A DNA stretch of 64,000 bases from Armigeres subalbatus (lineage: Eukaryota > Arthropoda > Insecta > Diptera > Culicidae): positions 1-64,000 of the forward strand of contig NW_026943328.1 of NCBI RefSeq assembly GCF_024139115.2, given 5' to 3'. Position 1 is the first letter of the stretch. Every line of letters starts with the position of its first letter. Under the pieces are notes generated by a model that saw nothing but the letters and a program-made list of their open reading frames with translations, was not told the DNA's origin and searched no databases. The position numbers were made by a program, and so were the translations under genes. This document shows positions 1 through 11,185 of this stretch, one piece after another.

Positions 1-94
1 TGATTTTTCTTCTAATTAACTTTAACTGTCATTCCTGTCATTATGACCTTGAAAAGTACTATTCTACGAAATGAGATGAGGAGTAAGAGAGCCT

Positions 95-560
95 TTCAAT
101 AGAACGCTTTTTCCCGGTATAAGGCGAACAGAGGAGATGATGCCTTCTTTAAATGAGGCACATAGATGAAATAATACATTCTTTAAACAAACGGGTTTGC
201 CCGGTATAAGGCAGTCAGGGGAGATTATGCCTTCTTTAAATGGACACGTTTGCTCGGTATAATGCACATAGAGGAAATAATGCATTCTTAAAATGAACGC
301 GTTTGCCCGGTATAAGGCACACAGAGAAGATGATGCCTTCTTCAAATGGACACGTTTGCTCAGAATAAGGTACACAGAGGAAATAATGCATTCTCTGAAT
401 GAACGCGTTTGCCCGATATAAGACAGACAGATGAGAATATATCTTCTTTATGAACGTGGTTATACCGAGATAAGGGACACAGAGAAAATAATGCCTTTTT
501 AAAAGTAACGCGCCTGCCCGTTAGAAGCCGAACAGAGATGATGCCTTGTTAAAGTCAACA
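95..560. repeat. Degenerate ~53-bp tandem array
   Basis: About eight to nine diverged copies of a unit of roughly 50-55 bp run head to tail. Each unit reads approximately GAACGCGTTTGCCCGGTATAAGGC.. then an ACAGAGGAGATGATG-like block and a CCTTCTTTAAATG-like block, separated here into short words. Unit types alternate: GATGATGCC-containing units and AATAATGCA-containing units. The minus-strand 103-codon open frame across it (64-375) is just translated repeat. Confidence 0.85.
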
Positions 561-599
561 CAACTTACCGAAGACAAACAAGATCTCCCCCCCTTCTCT

Positions 600-1222
600 C
601 TCTTCTCACTCACTTCCTCTACCTCACTAACCGAATCTTATGCATTCACCCACTCTTATTCATTTACCCACTCATATTCATTCACCCACTCTTACTCACT
701 CAACCACTATTACTCAGTCATCCACTTTCACTCACTCGTTTGCTGTCAATAATTCGCTCTCTCTTTCTCGCCTAATCTTACTCACTTATTTTTACTCGCT
801 CACTCACTCTTTCTTAATTACTCACTCACTTACTGTCTCACTCATTTTTAATCATGCATCTTTTTTACTAAATCACTTTCTGTAACTCTCTCCTTCCTTT
901 TACTTACTCACTCATTCTTACTTACCCACTCACTCTTACTCACTCACTCACTGTTACTCACTGGCTTACTCCTACTCTCATTCATACCACTCCACTCAAT
1001 TTTACTCATGCACTCACTTTTACTCACTGACTCACTCGCTCTCTCTTACTCACTCACTCACTCTTACTCACTCACTCACTTTTATTCACTTACTCACTCT
1101 CACTCACTCACTTTTATTCACTTACTCACTCTCACTCACTCACTTTTACTCACTCATTAAATTTAACTCACTTACTTTTTACTCGCTCACTCTTATTCAC
1201 TCATTCACCCACTCGTCGGTTC
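600..1222. repeat. CTCA-rich simple repeat (TTACTCACTCAC type)
   Basis: Low-complexity tract built of CTCA tetramers interrupted by TTA or TTT, giving words such as CTTACTCACTCACTCAC. It is degenerate at the left (CACCCACTCTTATTCATT) and most regular around 900-1150. Short open frames at 546-752 and 640-885 are translations of the repeat (Ser/His/Thr/Leu-rich) and are not genes. Confidence 0.9.
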
Positions 1223-1679
1223 TGAGATTTAGACCACGCTTTTCCAGAATCCTTTGTTTTACAACAGCGACCAAGGAACAACTTTAACCTTGTTGCCCTT
1301 TGTAGCCATGCTGACGTGGATCGTAATGGATAAATCAAAAGCAAAATCTGACGCTAAGAAACGAACAGATCGAGCCACCGTAGACATGTTTTGTCAAAAC
1401 AACACGAATAGAAATATGCGTATACAGTGCCGCCGTTGTTTTGATGTGGTGAGTGCAAAATGAGTTACCTGATTGATCCATTGCCTCCAACTCTCTGCAT
1501 TGTGCATGAGAACGTGCTGCATAATCTTCCCTCACCTTTCAGGAATCTTGAAGGGTGCCATACGAAGTGGAACGGGATATTACAGAGTGAGAATTCTTAG
1601 TTCTATACTGCATTGAAACAGTTGCAGTTCCAATTATTATATATAAACTTGAAATAATGATTAATTCAGGATACTGGCT

Positions 1680-1806
1680 CATTCGGGGTAGTGTCCCATT
1701 AGGGGTAATGGCATTCGGGGTAGTGACTCATTCGGGGTTGTGGCGTTCGGGGTAGTGGCCTTCGGGGTAATGGAAATATGGGTAATGGAATTATGGGTAG
1801 TGTCGT
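1680..1806. repeat. Short GGGGTAGTGGCATTC tandem array
   Basis: Seven to eight imperfect copies of a ~15-16 bp word alternating GGGGTAGTGGCATTC and GGGGTAATGGAATTA. The period resembles the TTCGGCCAAATGACC-type arrays elsewhere in the window (22.3, 23.6 and 29.5 kb). Confidence 0.75.
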
Positions 1807-2029
1807 AGAGTCGCTCCAGATGGTGCCGTTTCAATTGCCGCGACTGTTGTCCTAGGCTTGGTGTTTGGTATTCAGGTCGCTGGCAATGATATACTGACCT
1901 TGTCTTGAAAAATATGCGATACAGTTTATGTCATGTGGTTTTGTGTCATTTTATTCACATGCGTCACCTGTAATATTCGTATTTTTGATGTGTTGTTTTA
2001 TCCTAACTTTTTCTCTTTAACAGTTCCAA

Positions 2030-2148
2030 ATTAGGCCAAATGTCCGTTATACCAAATGACCGTTATGCTAAACGGGTTTTTTGTCAAATGACCTTATGCC
2101 AGGTGACGTTATGACAAATCACGTTATGACAAATTACCCAGACCCAGT
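2030..2148. repeat. Degenerate CCAAATGACCGTTATG array
   Basis: About seven diverged copies of a ~15 bp word, CCAAATGACCGTTATG and relatives (CAAATGACCTTATGC, CAAATCACGTTATGA). It is a cousin of the larger array at 29.55-30.0 kb. Confidence 0.7.
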
Positions 2149-2149
2149 T

Positions 2150-3640
2150 AAAAGTGTTGAAGGGGATTGATCCATATTCTGTTATCATTTCTTAGGTGAC
2201 AAGTTAAAAAGTATCGAGTGTCCACTTTAACTATGTATAAAGATTAAGTTGGAACTATCGATGAAAATGTCCAAATTCTCACCGCATTAGAACAAAAAAA
2301 AAAGAACTCCACCCACTTTGAAGCTCCCAAAAGGTGCCGGTGACAACGGTTCTACGAATGTCACAACCTCCGGAAAGGACCCAAAATAAAACAAATTCGT
2401 CGGAGAGCGTGTTTTGTGACACTTACTAAACGACGACCTCATCGTCTCCCACTTCCGATAAATTGCTGACAAGGGATGCACAGATTGTCAGCATGTCAGT
2501 CCCATGATGGGAAACCGAACCGAAAATATTTATCCCCGTCTGCAAAGGGAGGCGAATTTGCGTACAGGGCGGAGACAATGAAATGGTTTATTAAAATGAT
2601 ATCGTTATCACCGCCCGGGCTGTCGTCCGCCTGCCGGGTGAGATTCCTTTTTTTTGTGTGGAAAAGGGTCTCCAAAAAGCTTCATATACTTATGGAGGTA
2701 TATCGGGATAGGGAAATACTGCGTCCGCAGAGGGTGATGAGAAAACACAAACACATTATGCTGTAGAGAAGTTAGTCAAATAAGGATCCGAATCGCCTGT
2801 TGCTGACGACAAGCCGCAATAGCAGCAACGTGATCCGAGATTGACATGCAGCCCCGGCAGCTGATGGCCAAGACTTTACTCGACATTAGAGCAGTGTTTC
2901 ACAATTGAGTTGCTCCACCTAGTCATAGTGTTTTGTCATATTTAGTCATCAATTATAAAATGTTTTTTTTTTTCAAACAACTTATTGGTTGCATTAACTT
3001 ATTATTTCACTTTGAACCCACTATTTTGGCTTCTATATATTTTTAATACATTTCAGTAAACCCACAAATAATAATTCAAGAACTCCTATTACGGCTGTGA
3101 TTGCGGCACGTTTCACTCTGGTACACGAGGAGAGCGGGCGCGTAATGGTGGGGGGGAAATTCACACCCACAAGGAAGTGCTCGACATTGCCGCACTGTAT
3201 TCTCTAGCAGTGATGAACTAAATAACGAAAATAAGATGAGTTGGTTGCTAATTTGGCGTTGGTGCTGGTCGATCTTCTTCCATATCGCTTGCAGTTCTGC
3301 CGACCAACTACATTTCGCATTGAGATATCTGAAGTGGTGGAGAGAAATGCAATTATGGATGAAAGAAATATTTTGCAGCTGGATGTTGTTCGGTGGAGCC
3401 GGTTGTTGGTTTCCTGGAAACGTTTTGGAGAATGCAGTTACTCAATTAAAAAGTTGGTGTTAAAATCCTAGGTAATTTAATAAAAATAGCAACGAATGCT
3501 GTAACAAGATATTTTTCAATAGTTTCTTATCGACGTAGGTTGTGTGATCTTATTGTCCTTTGGTCGTCAAAGCCGGCCACATTACGAAGGTAAGAGCTCG
3601 TGATTTGATGAGGAGTCATTTCCTGATAGAATCCTGTTTA
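2150..3640. other. No gene recognised
   Basis: Unique-looking sequence with poly-A/T runs. Short open frames (for example 2476-2766, 96 codons, and 3236-3471) show no recognisable domain or signal peptide, overlap each other in different frames, and have no supporting context. Nothing further is called here. Confidence 0.5.
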
Positions 3641-3644
3641 GTGT

Positions 3645-3771
3645 TAGCAGCACCACTCGATACGGAAGCAACGCACAACTGTCATTTTATTTATTCACGC
3701 ATGCTGCGGCGCAGCAAAGCTGAATCAACAAAAATGACAGTTGTCCGCCGCCTGTATCGAGTGGTGTGCCC
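3645..3771. repeat. Palindromic MITE-like hairpin
   Basis: Two inverted arms of about 37 bp: CACCACTCGATAC followed by ACAACTGTCATTTT on the left (3651-3688), and the reverse complement of both blocks on the right (3731-3766). The arms flank ~42 bp containing a GCTGCGGCGCAGC mini-palindrome. The block between the two conserved parts of the arm differs (GGAAGCAACGC against a GGCGGCGG-like form). It looks like a foldback MITE. No target-site duplication could be fixed. Confidence 0.7.
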
Positions 3772-5686
3772 TCGAAAACGCGAGCATTTTGAAACTTGGA
3801 TTCTGTCAGAGTGACCTTAAGTTGAAACAAGATCCAATCCGGGATCCGTAAACTTGATTATCGTTTCCAGACCCAGATCCTCATGTAATTGCTATGTTGG
3901 AAACCTTGAACAGTAAGCCGGATCCCCAATTCGTCTTAAAACACAAATAATGACATTCGTTAGTGACTTTGGCATGGCGTTCCAAAACCTTTAGTGATCA
4001 GGTTGAAATTGATAGCAACAACTCTGAACTTTGTATTTGACAATTAACAAGCTTTCAGCTTTAAGCACAAGTAGCTGTCAACATTTGCGCTAATTATGTC
4101 TATAGGCTAGTGATTACAGCTGCCGACATGACAATACAACTGATTCTTAGAGAAACGCAGCGTGGAAAACTGGATAATTGATTATGCGACAATAATGATT
4201 GGCGCGTTTTAATGACGCTCGGGTCGATTAAAAAACATTATGAGTTTGTTGCAACCTTTTAAGACATGTGGTATGGCAATGTGTTATAGGATACGACATT
4301 TTAAGTCAAATTAAATTTAAGTCAATGCGGAAAATCCAAGATGCACTAACAAAGAATCGGTTCAAACATCCTTATAGTTTCAATAGGATTACTATTTCGC
4401 CATAACCTTAAAAACGAAATAAGTAAAAAATAAACATCAGTTCTTGAAGAAATCTCAATAGGTACAGAGACAGCTTTTATTATTTGGAACTGAACTTATT
4501 GTAATTTAAAAATATATGTTTTGAACTCAACGGTTTTCCCAACTGGATTCAACTATTGATGAGGAAAATTGTAACAAAGGAAACCACAACTCATTTTCAC
4601 TTAAGCTACAGCATCAGGAAACCAGTTATTAAGTATGCACATAGCTTACGTGGCCCACTCACTCAAAGTTGCTATTGTTTGTGTTCAACACCCATCGCCA
4701 TCACCATCTCATTTGATTAGGAACATAAACCCCCGGCAGTTGGGATGCATCCGCTTCAGAAAACGAAAACAACCTATAACTAGTCGCTTCCGGGAGCTCC
4801 GAACCACAACCGATGGCGATGGTTCTCGCTTTAAGGTCCTGATGCTGGTGGTCATGCCTTGTGGGACCGTAGCAGCTGCTGTTATTCGCTACAAACTTTC
4901 AGACAATGGTCGTGAACTTTCCGACTCCGTCCGGCAGCAAACTATTCCGAAAACGGCATCAGCTGCTGGACGTTTACTCAGCACTCTGGTCTTTGGTCGC
5001 CTTCGGCCCGATATGGATGGACGGATGGAGGGAACTTTGTCTGATAAATAGTCAAAGTTTCCCCGGGCTGGTCGTCGGCGGGAAATTGCAATGTATTTGA
5101 AATTGTGCATTGCACTTGATGAATCCCAGTTCGGATGTGCGGCACTTAATTACGCTGTAAAGCATACTCCGTCCGAGATCAACGGTTCAGTTTAAAGTGA
5201 GAGTGGTGGTTGCATGGACTTTGAGAACATTGTTGTTTGGGTATAATTTGGCACGCATATAAAATTTATTTTTATTCGGCATACAACAGCATCAATATCT
5301 CATAGGAGAAGGTCTTGTAATTTCCTACCAACGATGTTCGGAATCAAAACACCATCGGGACATGAACCAACCTATACATAGTACCATGCACCTACAAACG
5401 CTAGCACGGACTGTTTATACCAATAAATACCTAAATTATTCACCTAGTAGAGATACAACCTTTTTAACAATTAGTCAAGACATTAACCTTATTGGAAAGA
5501 TGCACCATCTTCGGAATAGCTTTTGAAAGCAACGGATTCAATGGGAATCAACTTGTTGCTAGAAATCGATTAAAGATTACTAAAAGAAAGTTGGTTATTG
5601 TTTTCTTGGCATTTATTTGTAAACATACATACACATGCGTACACACATACACGCGGGCAGACAGACTTTTGCTAGATTCATCAAAT
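3772..5686. other. No gene recognised
   Basis: AT-rich, apparently unique DNA. The longest open frame (4635-5051, 138 codons, plus) has no recognisable domain, and antisense and overlapping frames of similar length cover the same bases, as expected by chance. No RNA gene seen. Confidence 0.45.
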
Positions 5687-5841
5687 CTCGCTTCACTTTT
5701 CAAAAGGACCTAAGTAACATTTTTTTCGTGAATTAATTTGAATATCACAATCAACAGAACAACATGAAAGCTTGTAATTGCGCTATTCAAATTAATTCAT
5801 GAAAAAAATGTTACTTAGGTCCTTTTGAAAAGTTAAGCGAG
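5687..5841. mobile_element. Palindromic MITE, family A, copy 1
   Basis: A 155 bp element with near-perfect terminal inverted repeats of about 40 bp: it starts CTCGCTTCACTTTTCAAAAG, continues GACCTAAGTAACATTTTTTT, and ends with the reverse complement. The whole element can fold into one long hairpin. A second copy lies at 30325-30479, so this is a dispersed family and not a chance palindrome. It has no coding capacity, so a transposase would have to act in trans. Confidence 0.85.
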
Positions 5842-6261
5842 AAATCTTTTATAAAAATATCCATTTTTATTTCAACAAAGACAGCCTTGGTATATTTAAC
5901 ATCCTTTACTACTTTTACTTCAGGAAAGGTTATTTGCAAACGAAATGTGGAATACCGTGGGGCATCGAAATCCGTACACTTAAGCTCCTTGGTATATGAA
6001 AAAGTCATTAGAAAATAGGAATCGAATGTAAATAAAACGTTTGTCATCGACACAGGAGTATGAAGGCCTCTACTTTTGAAGTGTTTCACATTTACTCATT
6101 AAAAACTACGAAACATGATACAATAATGAATTAAATCAACTACTCCTGAATCGAAATCCGTCCACCGTGGACGGATTTTAAATCAAAGGATCAAAATCCG
6201 TACAGCTATTTTTCAACTAAATATTTAAATTGAAACAGTCTGGATGACTAAACTACCACTG

Positions 6262-6366
6262 TTAAGGGTATGCGATAACACAATTTTTCCTGACGAAACG
6301 AAACGAAACGAAATTAGAAAAGCTAATGTTGTTTCGAAACGCCAAATGCAATTTGGCACGATACGA
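6262..6366. repeat. GAAAC-rich repeat, truncated copy
   Basis: Starts with TTAAGGGTATGCGATAACAC, followed by CGAAACGAAACGAAA pentamer runs. The same start occurs at 9968, and the same terminus in reverse complement closes the longer copies at 8908-9155 and 13708-13931. This copy is short and loses similarity by about 6366. Confidence 0.7.
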
Positions 6367-7224
6367 TGGAATCTTATTGTTCTCTGCCGCAACATAATTT
6401 ATTGGAATGAGTGATCATGTGGAGTAAATTCGATTGTACATCATATCAAAGCCCATTTTTCGTCATTGCAAAAAATAGCGTGTGCAACTCGTTGCAAAAC
6501 TCGATTTTTTCAGCATCAGAGTTTATCCTGCTCGGCAAGCCTCGTTGGATAAACGTGCAACTCGTGCTGAAAAAATAATCTTTTTGCAACTAGTTGCACA
6601 AACTACTATTATGTCACCCCCCCCCCCCTTCAAATTTCCCAAAATATTGAGGGGACGAAAACATTTTTTTTTGAGTTTTTATACTTTTTTATATTTTGAA
6701 CTTTATGCAATACTGTTTTTATCTTGATACGAAATATAATATTTATAGACCATAAATGTGCCCCAATAGTATTTTGAATGAAAATACGTGCATTTATCTC
6801 TATCGACATAGATGTTCTATATCCTATCCTTACAGATTCCGTATAAGCTTACAATGTATGGCCGACCCATTTCCATCCACGTTTTCGAACATCTATTGTT
6901 ATCGGTATTTGATGGCTTTTATGTTGCGCAGCATACGGCATCCAGCTGTAGGGCCGTTCGCATTATAAATTTTAGACATCATCGGCGTTATTTTTGCCTA
7001 AACACAATACGTTTCACGATAAAGTAGTACATTCGAATGTTGGTGCGTGGATCAATCCGGTTGGGTATCGAAATATTTCGAAAACTCGCGAAGGTAGCCA
7101 CAGACTTTATGACTCTTGGTTCTATGTTAATCGCAATTTCGCAATCTGATGATAGACTGTCAAGATATTGAAGTCCTCCGATTGTTCGGCTACTGCAAAG
7201 TTTGAGAAGCTTTTCCCGTTGACA
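6367..7224. other. No gene recognised
   Basis: AT-rich sequence with a short C-run near 6620 and homopolymer T tracts. The small open frames (6482-6727, 6756-6968, 6812-7027) have no recognisable domain. Confidence 0.45.
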
Positions 7225-8310
7225 CTCAACCACCTGGTCCTGCGGGCGTTGAAGGTGGTCCCGCCGCGAAGAAGCATACGGTTACCTCATTAAGCACACA
7301 CAAACGACCATCGCAGTACTAATATGGCGTTTCGTGTTCATTAGCCAAATCAGAGTCGTCTAGATGTTCCACAACAATAATCTGCCAAAGCAGCTCAAGG
7401 TATGTTACACGGTTAATCGCACCCACCAAGATCTTTTCGATTACGCTGAGAAGTAACAGTGCAGATTAAATGCATCCTTGCCTCACATTAGCGACTACCC
7501 AGATGAGGTCAGACAAAGCTCTGACCTTATTTGAAAACCCTTGCATCCAGATTTGTATGATTCAGACAGACATCACAGACAGCATAGAGTCTCCTCCACC
7601 AACTTCCAATCGCTTTTAGATTTAGCGCCGTTAGATTTCCTGCTTCGGATGGCTGCTTTTTGAAGAACGCTGGCTGAGACTTGAAGAAGCTGTCCGAAGT
7701 GATCGAACCAACATTTCAGCTTTCCAAGCCATTGAGTTTATTGAGGCGATAATCTTCGGTTGTTGCAGCCATCTTTACTTCATCGGCCAGGATGTTCACC
7801 CACGCTAGCTTGTCCTATCTGCAGCAACGTCCGACTCCCACTTACAGAGATACATACCCTAGACGGAACTCGTACTTTACTCCTCTGATTCTTCCCGTTC
7901 CCCAGCCTTCGATTCTATACGCTTCTCAATCTCCAGTCGGGCTACATCCATTCTATTCGCTGAGTGCGCAACTCATCCAAGTTGATCCCACCGGATTCGA
8001 TAAAAGCATTCTTCGCCGCCCACTTCTATTTTACGCGGCCACCTTCCAGAACATCCACTAACTGAGTTCTTTATTTTTCAACGAACGATCTCTTCACAGC
8101 TGGATCTTCTAGTCGGTCTATGGTGAATCGACACCCGAGTGAATTCTCCCGTGAAAAATGCGTGGTCAGATCTTGCCAATTATAAGATTCTCAAACGCGA
8201 TGTCACCGCTGCGTTTATTACGAACTCAAGAAGGCACCGTCTCTATTTTCAACTGATCCATTTCCAGAGAAGCCAAATACTAGTCCTGACAACTAAAAGG
8301 CGGCTCTAGA
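7225..8310 (-). pseudogene. Decayed non-LTR retrotransposon (endonuclease to RT)
   Basis: Read on the minus strand, this is an ordered but heavily mutated non-LTR pol. At 8236-8188 there is an endonuclease-end motif (VRNKRSGDIAF, family form V+N+R.ADI.SDH). Around 7800-7740 there is a linker similar to the ADE..E.A....YR..K.L family block. At 7500-7440 there is a degenerate RT block resembling GVRQGC.LS.LL.L.VI, and at 7365-7338 a degenerate FADD-region block (LDDSDLAN). Frameshifts and stops are frequent and parts of the linker and RT are missing. Non-LTR assignment is secure from the order of blocks; the clade is not assigned. Confidence 0.72.
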
Positions 8311-8905
8311 TTAGTAAGTCAAACGCTGTTGGCTGCATACGGGAGAAGTGGGCATGGGTTGACTTCGGCCAACGATGGTAGGAAAGCCGCAACAATCGGT
8401 GATAATCGCCTCCTCTACGATATTTCACGACACCTGATTGGAGCAACGACAAATCCGTGGGTGCCAGAGAAAGACAAGACAAGACACTCACCGATCCAAC
8501 TGATCAGCTGAAACATTGATTTGATCACTAAGACCACTTTTGACGACTTATCCTAATTCAGATATAGGGAAAGATTGACAATTCTCCGACGGCAACAGAC
8601 AAGATACTATGTACTTCGTCCCAGATGACGATACTGCAGTACTAACGCAACAGTGCACTGGAGTAAACTGAATTACCTGGTTGAACGTTCCCCTCATTAG
8701 CATCAACAACACCGAATCATTGGATGTGAACAACTCCAATTCCACGGTAGCCGGGAAAACAGTGGAGAAGGTCGAAAACCAAATTCAGTCAACGTTGGGT
8801 GGCAGTCTATTCAATGCACTAAACCCCGAACACTCAATTCTAACGTGGAATCTGTAATGTTATACGCCAGTAATACTTGGTACGCATTAGCAGCTTTCAA
8901 TGATT
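8311..8905. other. No gene recognised
   Basis: The tail may contain further decayed retroelement sequence, but I could not align it to a family. Short open frames of 60-65 codons exist on both strands with no domain. Confidence 0.4.
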
Positions 8906-8907
8906 TA

Positions 8908-9155
8908 TTCAGCGGCGCAGCCGAAATTTTTCATGATTTGACAACTTGAATTATTGAATAATTCATTTCGAAATTCCGCGAAATTTCGTTTAATTTCGTT
9001 AAAAGTATGATTTTTCTGTCGAAATTTTTCAAATTTTACGATACGAAACGAAATCAAAATATCAGATTTCGCCATACTCAAATTCCGCGGAATTCCGCGG
9101 AATTTCGTTTCGAATGCCCTAAAACGAAATTTTTCGAAATACCGCATATGCTTAA
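8908..9155. repeat. GAAAC-rich dispersed repeat, long copy 1
   Basis: Begins ATTCAGCGGCGCAGCC and ends CGAAATACCGCATATGCTTA. Between them are TTCGAAATTCCGCG and ACGAAACGAAATC words. It aligns along almost its whole length with 13708-13931, including the joined AATTCCGCGGAATTTCG block and the AATGCCCTAAAACG block. No coding content; the mobility mechanism is unknown. Confidence 0.85.
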
Positions 9156-9965
9156 CCACTGTAAATAGTTCGATACGCACCTTGAGAAGCGATCCCTTCG
9201 ATTTGAATTCCGCTTATCTTATATAATGATTTGCAATTAGCAATTAAAACACAGTTACTTTTGGTGCAATTATGCTCTACCCGAAAACAAAATGGCGGCA
9301 CAAACTCCGCGTTTGGTGGGGGGAGATTTGTTTTTGATTTTTGTTGTTTTAATATCAAAGCCTTTTTTCCAATTCTAAGCACTAAAAGCTTACTGCCAAG
9401 AATCTGAACAGGATAAGATTAATTATTTCTACATTAATTACCTTTTAACCCTCTTTAATTTATTGATATCTCATGAAGTGGACGGACTTCGGTGCTGTAC
9501 GGATTTCGGTCCCGCACGGTACTATTTAACTTGTAATGACTAATTATCCGTTTACATTGCTTTTTCGCAGGCTGCATCTTACCATCCATCTCAGTAGCCT
9601 CATTAACTTCTGAAATGTCATTCACCGCGGTTTCCTGGATAGAACGAAATGTGCTTTCTACTGGGATAACAGCGCCTGTAGCATTCTAATAATTATGCTT
9701 CTACTGGTCTTTCCTTGTACAGTGAAAAATATTTTGAACCAATAGATACTACTAAAATGTTCAATTCTCTAGATAATTCCTAACACCTCTTTTTCTAAAT
9801 GAAGATATTGCTTGTATGCTTCTGATTAGCTGACACAAAAATCATCCTTGGTAATCTTGGCAATCGCTTAATCTTTGGGATCATCATATTCCATTTGTTT
9901 CACGTTTGTGTTTCGTTGTTTGAGACCACTATAATGTTGCGGTAATTATTGAAAACACAAAGAAT
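9156..9965. other. No gene recognised
   Basis: AT-rich DNA without a convincing open frame, RNA gene or repeat that I can identify. Confidence 0.4.
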
Positions 9966-9967
9966 TC

Positions 9968-10160
9968 TTTAAGGGTATGCGATAACACATTTTTTCCTGA
10001 CGAAACGAAACGAAATTAGAAATGCTTTTGTTGGTTCGAAATGAAACGAAACGAAATTCTCGAAAACTTCCGAGACTTCGAAACGAAACGAAATCGAGGT
10101 CCAATTGATTCGAAATTTTACGAAACGAAACGCAATCAAATGTTTATTTCCGCGGAATTT
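9968..10160. repeat. GAAAC-rich dispersed repeat, partial copy
   Basis: Opens TTTAAGGGTATGCGATAACA, then repeated CGAAACGAAACGAAAT blocks and a CCGCGGAATTT block at the right. It is the reverse-complement orientation of the copies at 8908 and 13708. The short open frame at 10041-10250 is translated repeat. Confidence 0.75.
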
Positions 10161-10390
10161 TTATTGAATACAATTTTTTGGATTATATATATAATACAAA
10201 AAAAAACGAAGAAAAAAAATACGAATGAAAGAAAAATAAATTTTGTTTAATATTTTTAAAGTCAAATATTGGCATTTAATAGTATTTGGCTAAATTTTAC
10301 AAAAGGACAAAAGTAACAAATCAGTTTTGTACCTGTTCACCATTTTCAAAAGTATGCCTCTTACCATAAACAACGTAAAAATATTCATCG

Positions 10391-10648
10391 CTTAATATTT
10401 CCAACATACCTCAGTGAAAAGAAAAAAAGCCGTTTCATATTGATTGGATCTGTTAATTTTGAAAGGTATTTCAGATTCAAAGTGTCACCCCTCCATTTCA
10501 ATCAAAATCTTGAATAAAGTCTCCAGGCAAATTTCCAACCAAATTCATGAAGATTAATTGAATCTGTAAAACTTTCCAAACAGCTGTTGATTGGAGTAGA
10601 AAATTCAATTTTTTCTCAATTTTTACTGAGGTCTGTTGGAAATATTGA
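10391..10648. mobile_element. TIR element, family B, copy 1
   Basis: Begins CTTAATATTTCCAACA and ends TGTTGGAAATATTGAG, giving inverted ends. The interior carries AGATTCAAAGTGTCACCCC and AAATTCATGAAGATTAATT blocks that recur, in reverse orientation, at 40569-40883 and partly at 14870-15000. Non-coding, about 258 bp. A weaker similarity (ACCATAAACAACGTAAAAA) extends to about 10352, matching the flank of the 40.5 kb copy. Confidence 0.75.
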
Positions 10649-10713
10649 GGGAGCATCTCTTTCATTACTTTACCTCTCACTTACTTTTTGTGAGAACGAT
10701 TAGAAAAATTCTA

Positions 10714-10801
10714 TGTTGCGCTGATGGGAGTCGAACCTTAACAATAATAGCCGTGGGATGCGCTTACTCTAGCAACACCATTATGCTATCATGAAGGCAT
10801 T
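10714..10801 (-). repeat. tRNA-like pseudogene or SINE head
   Basis: On the minus strand there is an A-box-like TAGCATAATGG and a perfect B box, GGTTCGACTCC, spaced as in a tRNA, with a possible TAGC/GCTA D stem. The acceptor stem does not pair and the T stem is poor, so a functional tRNA is unlikely. It could be a tRNA pseudogene or the head of a SINE family other than Feilai. Confidence 0.45.
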
Positions 10802-11074
10802 ATGTAACATTGGCCAAACGTCCGGGTTATGCGGGACAGTTCCGTGCTCAGCCTACTTACCTCACATTGTCAGGCGCCCCGGAAAACGGTCTCCATTCCA
10901 TGATGAATCTTTAAAGCCTGGATATTCAAACCATTGAAAATAGAATGTAAAGAAATCTATAACAGATCTGAATAATTAAGAGAATATAAGGAACTGAAAT
11001 TGAGAGTTTTGAGGGTCTACTGAAGCTATAGGATGAAGATAATTTTGATTATCTAAAATTTTTTCGCAATATTA

Positions 11075-11181
11075 CCCGAGTAGCACAATTTAAACTGATT
11101 TGGTTGCAGCAACTCATATATGACTGAATTTGGTAATACATGGGTCCCAGTAACTCGTTTATCACAAGTGTGCTGCTTGGG
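11075..11181. mobile_element. Small TA-flanked MITE
   Basis: About 107 bp with inverted ends CCCGAGTAGCACA and TGTGCTGCTTGGG (two mismatches), flanked on both sides by TA (11073-11074 and 11182-11183). This fits a Tc1/mariner-type target-site duplication. No coding capacity. Confidence 0.6.
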
Positions 11182-11185
11182 TAAA

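Noticed and set aside
4635..5051. 138-codon plus-strand frame
   Set aside because: No recognisable domain and covered by competing frames on both strands; consistent with chance.
10714..10801. Functional tRNA on the minus strand
   Set aside because: The B box is perfect but the acceptor and T stems do not pair; kept only as a tRNA-like repeat.
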